From contig CM074760.1 of the NCBI GenBank assembly GCA_037355855.1, positions 1,976,501-2,040,500 of the forward strand: 64,000 nt of DNA, given 5' to 3'. The notes under the pieces were generated by a model. That model saw only the letters and a list, made by a program, of their open reading frames with translations. It made no database searches and had not been told where the DNA came from. The stretch comes from Pseudo-nitzschia pungens (lineage: Eukaryota > Bacillariophyta > Bacillariophyceae > Bacillariales > Bacillariaceae). How positions within the stretch are numbered: position 1 is the first letter of the stretch; every line of letters begins with the position of its first letter. Positions 10,833 to 20,409 of the stretch are shown piece by piece. The position numbers were made by a program, and so were the translations under genes.

Positions 10833-11715
10833 TCAGTCAGATTTGTCGCTGTAGTCGTCATCTGATGCGCCGCCCCCTCCTTCTGGCGATCGAGATCGAG
10901 ATCTGGATACGCTGCGATCGCGATCGCTTTTGGAGGAGGACCTGCCGCTTCGGTCTCGATCTCGGTGGTGACTGCTGGATGATTTTTCTCGTCGCGATCG
11001 CTTCCGCTCCCTGCGTTCTCGGCGTTCCCTCTTTCGTGCCCGTCGCTCGTCGCGTTCCCGATCCCGACGATCGTCTTCCTCCCGACGGCGTTCCATTTCC
11101 GATTCGGCCTCGAGGCTGCGAATCAGTGGAATCGGCACCGGCTTAGGCGTGCAAAAAGTTGCAAAATCCCCCACGGCTGCATACCTCCTCGTCGAAATCG
11201 CGGCAGCGAGCTTCGCGAAAATCCGTGACCGGACTGAATTCCACTTCCATCTTTCGCCCGTCGTAGAATCTGCCATTCATGGCCTGCATGGCATCGCTTG
11301 CATCTTCCTCGTTGAAAAATTTACAGTAGACGTGACCGATCATATGATCACCGAGGTTGTCGCAGACGTGAAGTTCGTCGATCCGACCAAACTTGGAAAG
11401 TTCCAGAAACATATCCTCGTAAAAACAAAGAAAGTCTTCGAAGGCCTTCACTTTGTCTATTTTGGTTTTCGTTGTGCCACTATTGTTGTTGATGTTGCCG
11501 TCTGCCTGAGAATTGCCCACCGCAGCCTGCTCCAGCTCGGCTACGCGAACCGGATGTCGGTAGATGTGTTTGATGAGGATGGTAGGTGAAAAAGCAGGCC
11601 GATGGTGAAGTCGACTGCATCTATCCGAGTGACGGCATGCTCCTATCTTAAAGTAGAACGGACAGTTGACCTTGTCTTCTTCCGTGCCGTGGATGCGGGC
11701 CAGATGTTTCGCCAT
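10833..11715 (-). CDS. U2AF1: U2AF small subunit (U2AF35), with a +1 frame break
   Basis: This splicing factor reads the AG at 3' splice sites as partner of U2AF65 in the nucleus. The start MAKHLARIHGTEEDKVNCPF matches the family N-terminus. The first CCCH zinc finger is CPFYFKIGACRHSDRCSRLH. The UHM/RRM domain follows with CDNLGDHMIGHVYCKF, then the family signature SPVTDFREARCRDF and the second zinc finger CSRGGFCNFLH. Where relatives continue with HLKP, this frame reads CAC GCC TAA (stop 11145-11143). The next frame continues KPVPIPLIRSLEAESEMERRREED and an RS/RE-rich tail ending DDDYSDKSD at 10833. Skipping one base near 11145-11148 restores a normal 293-aa protein. Either one extra base is an error or allele, or the ribosome shifts +1 at the stop. 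No intron fits the gap. Confidence 0.9.
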
Positions 11716-12724
11716 TTTAGCTTGTTTCTGCTTCTATCGCTGTTCTATCGATATCGGAATGTGCTGCTAGGATGTCGGGAGCTCATTCATTGAAACAGCA
11801 TTGAACATGAAAGTGGAGCTTTTTTTGTTCTGGTTGTACAAGCACGAGTAAGGTTACCTGATATTCTAATCCAAGGACGGAACGCCTCTCAATGATCTTC
11901 TCTGTACGAGTAACTACTGGTACCCTTGCCGGTAAGGAAATTCTGTTGGTTATGAGTGTGTGTGAAGTAAGATAACTGTATTACGTATTACACTGTTATT
12001 ATTTCGTACGAAGTAATCTTATTTATTTTTTAGGCAAAACATAACAATGTTGTTGCCCAACCAAGTCAGTTCCGAAAAAAATTTGTACTTCGAACTTTGT
12101 CACCGCGAAAACTGCTACAGTATCTTCGAAAAATATCGACGGACAGGCGGAGAAGCATACTACTCGTCAGTTAGTTGAGAATGACATTACGAGAGGTAAG
12201 GTTATCGGAGCACGAAGGATGACTCACACCTTTCATACCGGTATGTTTGAAGAGATTCTTCGTAATAGTGGTAGAAATAACAATAGCAATAATAATAATA
12301 ATAGATCTTGGATTCATCTTGGACTGGCTCCTCTGTTCTCATTGCAAAAGAAATGTTCATATTGCAGCATGTTTTGAGATGATTTGTTACAGTCGTGCAA
12401 TGAAACACCAGATGCAATGAAGGAGTGTATTTTTGTTACTAGTAGTCTTTGTCATATTTTGTGCAGTACTAGTAGGAGTATGTATGATGCATCTTCGTCA
12501 TGGATAGATACGCAGTAGTTCAGAAATCTTTGACAATCTCCAATACAATTGCTGCTGCGCAGATCTTCCAGTGGGATTTTCTTGATGCTGCAGAAGAAAA
12601 GTAATTGTGATTAGGAGGTGGGTCAATCTTCTTGCACTCAAGGGGTACTACTAGTAGTACATCCAATCCTACTAATTGAAATCAAAGAAGGAAGCAAAAG
12701 TTGGGATATATCTATTGCCCAACA
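11716..12724. other. Spacer left of the fold-back element
   Basis: No gene is seen. AAGGTTAC words occur near 11850 and 12197, TACGAAGTA near 12008, and TACTAGTAGTA-type words near 12440-12475 and 12645-12660. Confidence 0.5.
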
Positions 12725-12864
12725 GGAACATGGTTGATTTTTTGGAAAAAAAATTACTTCGTAGATATTAAATTCTTCGATCATCCCAAAAATCGCGCAC
12801 GATCCAATCTCTCCGCGCGCGACGAAAATTTGAAAATAAAAATTAAATTCTCGAAACCCCCTGC

Positions 12865-12962
12865 GACACCAGTCGACACCAGTCGACACCAGTCGACACC
12901 AGTCGAAACCAGTCGACACCAGTCGACACCAGTCGACACCAGTAGACACCAGTCGACACCGG
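12865..12962 (+). repeat. 10-bp minisatellite, left array
   Basis: About nine to ten tandem copies of GTCGACACCA, with single variants (GTCGAAACCA, GTAGACACCA). The core contains the palindrome GTCGAC. Confidence 0.9.
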
Positions 12963-12965
12963 TGT

Positions 12966-13339
12966 TCGTATGTTCGTATGTTCGTATGTTCATACGTTGG
13001 TATGTTCGTCTGTTCGTATGATTGTATGTTCGTCTGTTCGTCTGTTCATCTGTTCATACGTTGGTACGTTCGTCTGTTCGTATACTTGTATGTTCGTATG
13101 TTCGTATGTTCTTCTGTTCGTTTGTTCGTCTGTTCGTCTGTTCATACGTTCGTCTATTCATACGTTGGTACAATAGTTTATTCGTATGATGTTCATACGT
13201 TCGTCTATTCATACGTTGGTACAATCGTTTATTTGTATCATTGTATGTTCGTCTGTTCGTCTTATGTTCGTCTGTTCTTCTGTACGATCGTACAGACGAA
13301 CATACGAACATACTGCTTGTACATTCGTATGTTCGTCAT
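12966..13339 (+). repeat. Octamer array TTCGTATG/TTCGTCTG with strand flip
   Basis: Dozens of degenerate 8-mers (TTCGTATG, TTCGTCTG, TTCATACG, sometimes followed by TTGGTA). The array is on the plus strand until 13280 and in complement just after 13295. Confidence 0.85.
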
Positions 13340-13448
13340 GACACCAGTCGACACCAGACGACACCAGACGACACCAGTCAACACCAGACGACACCAGTCG
13401 ACACCAGTCGACACCAGTCGACACCAGTCGACACCAGTAGACACCAGT
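13340..13448 (+). repeat. 10-bp minisatellite, right array
   Basis: About eleven copies of the same unit as the left array, in the same orientation, with more GACACCAGAC variants. Confidence 0.9.
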
Positions 13449-13584
13449 TTGGGTACTGCGGGAAATTATTTTTTTAAAATAATTTCTCAAATCGCGCACG
13501 GCGCGCGATTCTCATATTTTTAGCGAGGGGGGAGGACCGGGAATTTCATAATTCCTTCAAAAAACTAAAAATCAACCATGTTCC

Positions 13585-14194
13585 AGTGTATACAGAAACT
13601 ACACTGCTTACCACATAGTAGGTGTGTTGAATAATGTGACAGTCAGACCAAGACAAAACCTCTTTGATCTCAATTGGAATTTTTAGAGCAGGTTCGAAAG
13701 CAGATGGTCTGTTACTTGTAAGGTACTAAGTACTCGTAATTATTAACGGGTCACACGTGTGCGTGCGTGCCCTAAACCTTGGGCTAAAAAACACTAATAG
13801 TTGTAACCTTACCGGTACCGTACGCTAGTTTGTAATAATCCATACTCACTCCGTCATAAAGTAGTACTACGTATCTTTCAGGCACGGAAGGGTTTGTAAC
13901 CATGACCGCTTTGATCGAAACAAGAGTCAGAAGGTGAGCGACGAACTTTCAGACGGTTCGTATTCGTGTTTAGTGGAACTAACGGATAAGCACGGAATGT
14001 AAACAAATTGGCCGAGATCTAAAAAACTCAACATAGAGTTCCTTACTTGTAATGCAGCCACACCATCTCATTCGGTAGATTGAGCGACAGCCCACTAGGA
14101 TATCTTGTACCTCTGGAAGGAGTAGAGAATAGATTGAGCGACAGCCCACTAGGATATCTTGTACCTCTGGAAGGAGTAGAGAATAAGACAGAAG
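13585..14194. other. Spacer and 5' flank of the next gene
   Basis: Contains a TAACCTTACCGGTA word near 13803 and, just before the next start codon, a 54-bp direct duplication. Confidence 0.5.
14077..14184. repeat. Exact 54-bp tandem duplication in the 5' leader or promoter
   Basis: Copies at 14077-14130 and 14131-14184 appear identical. Each starts AGATTGAGCGACAG and ends GTAGAGAAT. The second copy ends 10 bases before the ATG at 14195, so leader and promoter elements are present twice. Confidence 0.9.
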
Positions 14195-15372
14195 ATGTGG
14201 GATAGCATCGCAGCGACGGCAAAAAGCTTTGGTGACAGTGCTGCAAATAAAGCGAAGCAGGCAAAGCTCAAAGCGGTGAGTCAATAGAAACTCTCCGGAG
14301 AACTCAAACCTACGTTTGCTCTTGGTCGAAAAAATATTTATAGGTGCTTGCGTTTGATCTATTATTTTTGGTGCTTGCAATTGTACGGTTGATGAAGTTT
14401 CATCATGTGGTGCCTTCAATTTACTCATTCATTCATTATTTCTTTCTTTGAACCTTATTTCTGTGTGGATTGTAGGACATTCTGATGATCGAGCGGTCAA
14501 TGGAATCCCGAAAACGTGCCTTTGGTGTTGCCATGTACGATTATTTGAGTCCCCTGTCGCAATCCCAGGATTTTTATGCGGCCAATGACAAATTAACCCA
14601 ATTGGTCCGGCCAAACCTCATCTTGGCCCAGAAAGAAATCCAGGCCCTCGCCGCCAGACGAGTGAAACAAAAGGAAAGCCTGGCGATGGCAGAAGCCAAC
14701 CGTGCCGCGGCCTTCCCTACCAAGGCCGAAAATTATGGACAAAAGATTGTCAATTTCGGCAAGGCGGGAATCTTTCACGGAGGCGAGGCCAAGATCAAAA
14801 CAGAATTGTCTGTGACAGATCGATTGATCAAGGGACACAAAGAAGACTTTGGAGTGGCCCTGTACAACTCATTCTCCTACGCCGAAGACAAGGAAGGTTT
14901 TTTGCCAACCGATCGGCAGATCCGAAACGTCTACGATACGTGTCGACAAGACTTGACATCACTGGAACAGCAACGCAAAGCGAAAGAAGACGAAATTGTT
15001 GAGTTGGGAGGCAAACGACCCTCCTCCGAAGTCCCCTCGGTTGTTCAAGACGCACCATCGACGACAAACGCAAACACGACAACCGGCTACAATCCTGGTT
15101 TTGGCGCTCCCACTGTTCCCCAACAAACTCCACCGTTTCCGACCTCTACTACCCAACAATCTCCCATGACGACACAGGTTGCCGGCAGCGGAATGTTTTC
15201 GCACCCTGTGGTTGCACCATCTGCGGCTACTGGTGGTTTTGCCACGAACCCAGATCCATTTGCGCCAGCCCCGTCATCAAAACAAAACGCCGATCCTTTT
15301 TCGACATTCACATCGAGCAACAGCAACTACAGTGACAACAAACCTCCGTCCACCGACCTTCTTCGGTTTTGA
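14195..15372 (+). CDS. Unknown 325-aa protein with two related helical halves
   Basis: Exon 1 is 14195-14275 (MWDSIAATAKSFGDSAAN...), the intron 14276-14475 (GTGAGT to TTGTAG) and exon 2 14476-15372. The frame is continuous through the junction (KLKA/DILMIERSMES). The region around residues 30-90 (RKRAFGVAMYDYLSP...) and the region around 135-190 (HKEDFGVALYNSF...) are internal repeats. Both carry an FGVAxY core and long charged helices. After about residue 195 the chain is a low-complexity tail rich in Pro, Thr, Ser, Asn and FG/PF, ending DLLRF. The layout resembles cytosolic vesicle-trafficking or cytoskeletal adaptors, but I cannot assign a family and that role is inference. The start codon at 14195 is the first ATG after the 54-bp duplication and gives a plausible amphipathic helix. 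Confidence 0.8.
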
Positions 15373-15622
15373 TTGTGTTGTAACGCAGGCGGATGGCAAT
15401 AATCAACGTACGAACAATTGTATACATTTTAGAACCTATTAGAGTGATTTATTCACGCAATCAACAGGCAAAAAATAATTTGGGTCACGTCATTGGATTG
15501 CGATCGACCGGCATCCTCACACATGAGTTGCCGACTGTGTTGTCGAATCCCTCGTGCCTTCCTTCGTTTATTCTATTTTATTTTATAGAGTGCGCCTCGA
15601 GTTAATCGAATGCCTTTTTTCT

Positions 15623-16252
15623 TCATTTGCTCCCTGCCTCCTTATCGTCGTTGTCGTCGTCGCCAATCCATTTGCTCTTGGAAGACTGGAACCACCACTT
15701 CGATGATTTCTGGATGTGTTTTCCCGCGATAAAACCTGCCTTTTCTTTCGCCTTGTCGTATTCCTGTGCCCCGACAACATCCTTGTCTTTCGAAAAACCC
15801 ATCTAAAGTGTAATATCCATCGCATTGCATTGCATTGCGAAGCACAAGCCAAACGCATAAGCCAAAAAAAGCGACGATGCGTGCACAGGTTAGAACAATC
15901 AACAGCACGCATGACGGACGGATAGGAGTTCGACCAGATGTCATGCAAGAACCAACTGTAACACGAACGCAACGCAACGCAACACAGGCAAGCTGCAAAG
16001 CCCGAATTCAAGAACGAGCGCATTACATACGTCGTCGAGATTCTCCTTGAACATCAACTGTCGATCCATTCGGCACTGGAGGTAATCCTTCGAAAGCTGC
16101 TTGCACTTGTGGTGCATTTGTGCCGAATCGTTCAAGCATTCCATGTATTTCTCCATGAACGGCTTGCATTCCGCATCGTGGTCCAAGGGAAATATTCCTC
16201 GTTGCGGCGGGCGGACATATTGCTTGGATGTGCTGAAATTCATTGACGACAT
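15623..16252 (-). CDS. COX19: COX19, cytochrome c oxidase copper-assembly factor
   Basis: Exon 1 is 16252-16031, the intron 16030-15803 (GTATGT to CTTTAG) and exon 2 15802-15623, giving 133 residues. The N-terminus contains RPPQRGIFPLDH, as in COX19. It is followed by a twin CX9C CHCH fold: CKPFMEKYMEC and CKQLSKDYLQC, then RMDRQLMFKENLDD. COX19 is imported into the mitochondrial intermembrane space, oxidised by Mia40/Erv1, and helps copper reach cytochrome oxidase with COX11. Exon 2 adds about 59 residues (MGFSKDKDVVGAQEYDKAK ... KWWFQSS ... GDDDDNDDKEAGSK), longer than the yeast or human tail. The intron contains ATTGC and CGCAA tandem repeats. Without splicing, the frame runs on into intron sequence as a nonsense hydrophobic tail. 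Confidence 0.9.
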
Positions 16253-17665
16253 GATCCTTTTGGTGCTGATTGTGAAATTGATTTCGTGACTTGCAGCGAC
16301 CGAGGACGTATCGAGCAGTTATTGCTTTACTGTACGGTACTGCTTCTCGGTGATGGATAAATGATATCTATTTCGCAATATCGTTGCTATACTCGGTATG
16401 ACAGACTTTCTCCTCAATGTTCGATGGATCGGATTTCTTTGCAACCGTGTGACTCTCAAAATAGACTGCCTTTCCGAAGTGAAACGCCTCGTCCAGCCGG
16501 TATTGTTTTTGTTTCTGTGTTCCGTGATAAATCTTCTCAATCTTATTTCGGGTGATGATTCATCATTATTTTGAACTCGCCGTTCGCCGTACTAAGGTTA
16601 CCGTAAGGTTTACGTATGTATCATTCAGAAGTGGTCTTTGGCATGAGGAATGGAAGGACTTTTTACACAGAGTAATTTACAAGAACGGAGTTGCAGGCTA
16701 AATAAGAACTGAACAAGGAAAGTCCGTTCGGTCGTACCGTACGGTAAATCTTAATTAAGTACCGTTAGAGATAGAATCATCACCTTCATTCTCACAGCTA
16801 TGTTAAGGTTTACCGTCCAAAATGGAAATTGTTTTCATAAAAAAGAATGAAACTGCACAAGGGGCCTGTTGATTGAGAAGTGAATCAAGGACAAATCTTT
16901 GTTGCTTTGGATACAATTCTTTTCTATAACTGCTCAGTTTCTCACCTTTGATGACTTTCAGAAGAAGTAGTAGTACCTGTGTGAAACAATACTAGTCCTA
17001 CTAGCTAATGCTTATATTGCTAATAATACTAGTATATTTGTGAGATTTCATGAATTCCTCTTTGTGATAGTACATCAAAACTGCTCATTTTTGAGAATAG
17101 TAGTACAGAGTTTTTTGATCCTTCACGATGGCTACTCATGCACTTTGAAACCATACTAGTAATACTTTCATTGTCGTTGTATTGTGTGTACTAGCTAGTT
17201 TTACAATTGACCTCTGAGAATGACAGCAACTCTCTTTACTATTCCAAGAATGCACCTCACCTGTATAGCTTGGAAGACAGTGTTCCTTCTTGTACTTTGT
17301 TTTAGCTGCAGTCTTTTGGACAGGCTTGTAGTTAGAACTCACGTGAGACATTCAGAACCATTGTTTTTGACACAGTATCCGTTGGTGGAACCTGATTGGA
17401 TTGACGAAAGCTGACAAGTGTGACACGAGTACGAGTAAGGTCTTACTCGTTCGTGCTAAAAAAAATACTTGTACGTAGTAGTAACTTTCCGGTAGTGACA
17501 AAAAGCGATTCTTTTTAGCTCACCGAGAAACGAAATCTTTCGTGCGGCGTCAGGCGTCGTTTCAATCTCTCCAATCAAAATAATAATTTCGAACAAATTT
17601 GAAATCGTTATCTTCTTCGGGAAAACATGTACACTGCAGTGTCAGGTTAGAAAGGAAACTCAACG
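16253..17665. other. Spacer with scattered AAGGTTAC and ACTAGTA words
   Basis: No gene is seen. Repeated words occur near 16596-16610, 16804 and 17434 (AAGGTT family) and near 16990-17035 and 17153-17165 (ACTAGT family). The central part is AT-rich. Confidence 0.5.
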
Positions 17666-18312
17666 ATGGCTCCTACTCCTCCCGTAGTTCGTGTCGGAGT
17701 TGGTGTGCTAGTGAAAGACCCGAAGGATGCGACGCGAGTCTTCTGCGGCATTCGGAAAGGCTCTCACGGAGCTGGTAAACTTGCACTGCCTGGGTAGGTA
17801 CATAAAATGCATGTCGCGATCTCTCAGACGGGAAGAAGGAAATGCATCTATTTATCAGCGGGACATCTTCACTGACACAAATATTGTTGATCACATTATC
17901 TCTCGTTCCTCGTTCAAAATGGATAATTTGCGGGTTGATGGATGGATTGTTTCCGATTCAATTTTTCAGCGGACACCTCGAAATGTTCGAAAGCTGGGAA
18001 AATTGCGCGAGACGAGAGGTATCGGAAGAATGCAACCTGGATCTTCAGGAGCCCATACGATTCGGCTTTGTAACGAACGATCCGATGCCGGGAGAGAAAA
18101 AACATTATGTTACAATATTTATGCTGGCAACTTGTAAAGAAACAGACCCTGTGCAGGTACCAGAAAATATGGAACCCGAAAAATGCCTCGGTTGGAAATC
18201 TTACAGCTGGGATGAACTCGTGATGCATCAGAAAAGAGGAGAGTTATTTGGTCCTTTGGATCTACTAGTGCAGCAAAAGCCCAGGGCAATTGCTGAGTTT
18301 TTGGGAATATGA
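17666..18312 (+). CDS. Nudix hydrolase, NUDT15-like
   Basis: Exon 1 is 17666-17793, the intron 17794-17969 (GTAGGT to TTTTCAG) and exon 2 17970-18312, giving 156 residues. The Nudix box is complete: GHLEMFESWENCARREVSEEC, which fits G-x5-E-x7-REVxEE, with Cys in place of the final Gly. The exon junction falls just before the box (LALPG/GHLEM). Flanking motifs VGVGVLVKDP, VFCGIRKGSHG, HYVTIFMLA, EPEKCLGWKSYSWDEL and the C-terminal FGPLDLLVQQ follow the NUDT15/MTH2 layout. Such enzymes hydrolyse oxidised or modified nucleoside triphosphates to monophosphates with Mg2+. The exact substrate cannot be told from sequence. No targeting peptide is evident, so a cytosolic or nuclear enzyme is likely. 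Confidence 0.88.
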
Positions 18313-18548
18313 ACGATGAAAAAGAATTGTACTTGAGATCAGCTAAGATCGGCAGACTACTCGATCAACGTGAGTTGTTGAGCGATGCTACAAGCTATAG
18401 TCACTAAAGCATCTTTCCGGCGCTGATTCAGATATTTTTGTTTGGTTTATTTGTAGCTATATTTCTCAGCTGCATAAACATATCCTAGATTTTTCACAGT
18501 TGAACCAGTGCCTGCCGAAACGAACGTGTGGCCCGGCGAAGTATCACA

Positions 18549-19700
18549 CTAACGTGTCCACCAATAGGGATCTGATTCCGCCCTTGATGCCCAATCTTCT
18601 CCTAACGAGTCCAATACAGATTCCACATCCTCTTCATCACCATTAACTGCACCATGATCTATGTCGTTTGTGTTTCTCACTCTCCTGAAAGGAATCCATG
18701 ATGTCATTGCCCAACTTGGTTGTCTGTGTGTTCTTCTACCATTCGCCACAAGGGGTTCGTGTAGGCCGTCAGTATCGTTGCCCGAATTCAGACCACGTCG
18801 ATTGAACCACCAAGGACGATGTCGGCTGCTTTCCGACTGCGATGACACAATATCATCGTCATAGTAGTCCGTTCTTTGCATGGAAGCTGACGATGATGAT
18901 GACATCTGCCCCTGAAAGAAAGCCCATCGAAAGAATTCAATTACAGACGCTATAGTCAAAGCAATGGGTAATCCAGTGTGGATTGGAATTAGTTTGTGAC
19001 ACCATGGTCCTAATTCTTCGCACCATGGTAGCCACGATGAAGGAGCAAACCATGCCACTAATGAAATGCTCCCGTACATGATTCCAAGCCACAATGTCAC
19101 GGTTGTCGTCAATTTCGATAAGGTTCTGTTTGTTTCGTTCTCATCGTCGCAGCAACCGCAGCAGCAAATCATTGACAGCGAAGGTAACGATGCCCAAATC
19201 CAAAGAAGACCCCGCGCGGCGTTCAGAACCACAAGCACGGAACAAACAACAAGAAGCAGCACCATATGCGTGGACCGAGAGTTCTCTCTACTTTTGTTGT
19301 AAACGAGATGATATCCAACAAATACCATCCAAAGCACTGTCAGCACCAAGTCCCATACATGCAGGAAATAAACCAACGAACATTTCGATCGGCAATTTGA
19401 GCAAAATGAAGATGCAAATGCTCTCCTTCTTGCAGACGTAGTACCATTTCCATTCGCGTCGGTAAGATTCTCAGTTTCAGATGTCAAAAATGATAAATCG
19501 TTGTTGCTATTGATGTTGTTCGAATTGTCTTCCTCTGCATCCCATCGTACGGAAGTGATGGATGGTAATCCCGGGTCTCCGGCAGGTTGCGTAACAGATT
19601 GTGCTGCCGACGCTTGCTCCCGAAAAGCTCGATCATTCGATGCAGACTCCCATGAAGCTTCGTTATCGTTAGTGTTGCTGGCTTCGGTGCGTTCACCCAT
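18549..19700 (-). CDS. Four-helix membrane protein of unknown function
   Basis: A single exon of 383 residues. The first 100 residues are polar and acidic. Hydrophobic segments follow: VYFLHVWDLVLTVLWMVFVG (about 109-128), MVLLLVVCSVLVVLNAARGL (about 144-163), a helix starting TTTVTLWLGIMYGSISLVAW (about 200-219), and PIALTIASVIEFFRWAFF (about 250-267). A Cys cluster (CCCGCCDDE) sits at the cytoplasmic or lumenal loop between helices 2 and 3. CSNCRSKC just before helix 1 could bind metal or be palmitoylated. The 115-residue tail is Ser- and Trp-rich and acidic (DVESVLDSLGEDWASRAESDPYWW). I know no named family for it. An endomembrane location is inferred. The start was chosen as the first ATG giving a soluble N-tail. 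Confidence 0.8.
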   Translation of the reverse strand: MGERTEASNTNDNEASWESASNDRAFREQASAAQSVTQPAGDPGLPSITSVRWDAEEDNSNNINSNNDLSFLTSETENLTDANGNGTTSARRRAFASSFCSNCRSKCSLVYFLHVWDLVLTVLWMVFVGYHLVYNKSRENSRSTHMVLLLVVCSVLVVLNAARGLLWIWASLPSLSMICCCGCCDDENETNRTLSKLTTTVTLWLGIMYGSISLVAWFAPSSWLPWCEELGPWCHKLIPIHTGLPIALTIASVIEFFRWAFFQGQMSSSSSASMQRTDYYDDDIVSSQSESSRHRPWWFNRRGLNSGNDTDGLHEPLVANGRRTHRQPSWAMTSWIPFRRVRNTNDIDHGAVNGDEEDVESVLDSLGEDWASRAESDPYWWTR

Positions 19701-20409
19701 GGTAAGAATGCTGGCACGGTGGTATAAGTCAGTATTGTTGTCGTTGATCGTTTTGCGATGGCTGTCGACTTCTCATCCTCAAGGCCCTGTCTACAGTTGG
19801 TTCGTGTTTTCTGAGCAGAAGCAAAGGTGGGAAATCCGAGAAAGTATTACATTCGAATAATTTCTGGTTGCCTCGAAGCAACACCATCAACAATCAACAA
19901 CCATCATCAATCGTTAAATCTTACGGAAACTTACTCCATTACGAGAAACTTATGAGTGAGAACTCATACCGCGGGTACTCGTACAACGTACCGGTAGAAT
20001 TACTTATGGGTGTAAATTTTACCAAGTAAGGTCCTACGGCAAACCTTACTGGTCGAAACATAAGGTACCTGTTCTTGTATTTGTACGAGACGGTGTACGT
20101 GAAACGTGACTGTAACACAAAATAATGAAAAAATACGATTGAGTTATTGGTTAGATGGGTCGGAAACAATGATATCAACTTCGGTAAGAAACAAATAGTC
20201 GTTGCAAGCAAGCCGGCTGTGAGGTTCCCTGGTTTTCCGTCAATTATTAAAAATGTTTTTTTTTGAAATAGGATTACTAACGGCATCTTCATTTTTTTAA
20301 CGTATTGTAACGATCATGTGATTCGTCCCTCACACAATTTACGAGTTCAATTTTTGGGAAAACCATTGGGAAACGCCGTGACCTGAACAACTTATCAAAA
20401 TAGGGCAAA
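19701..20409. other. Shared upstream region of two divergent genes
   Basis: Separates divergent genes at 19700 (minus) and 20410 (plus). Contains AAGGT and ACCTTACTGGT-type words near 20027-20070. No gene is seen. Confidence 0.5.

Larger units (their letters stand above)
12725..13584. mobile_element. Fold-back/MITE-like element with terminal inverted repeats and internal minisatellites
   Basis: The outer ends are an 18-bp perfect inverted repeat, GGAACATGGTTGATTTTT at 12725-12742 and its complement at 13567-13584. Inside each end is an AT-rich stretch with a GC-rich patch containing ATCGCGCACG (near 12790 and 13490). Next comes a 10-bp minisatellite of unit GTCGACACCA on both flanks (12865-12962 and 13340-13448). 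The core (12966-13339) is an array of degenerate octamers TTCGTATG/TTCGTCTG/TTCATACG. That array flips orientation around a perfect 16-bp palindrome, CTGTACGATCGTACAG, at 13280-13295. No transposase is encoded and I see no clear target-site duplication. The symmetric plan suggests a non-autonomous foldback transposon or an extrudable hairpin. Confidence 0.65.

Noticed and set aside
11125..11200. Tiny intron as explanation of the U2AF35 break
   Set aside because: Candidate GT-AG pairs would remove the second zinc finger or be only about 23 nt.
12638..13523. Repeat-coded frames (Val-Cys-Ser-Tyr and Ser-Thr-Gly-Val-Asp-Trp-Cys types)
   Set aside because: They are products of the 8-bp and 10-bp arrays, not proteins.
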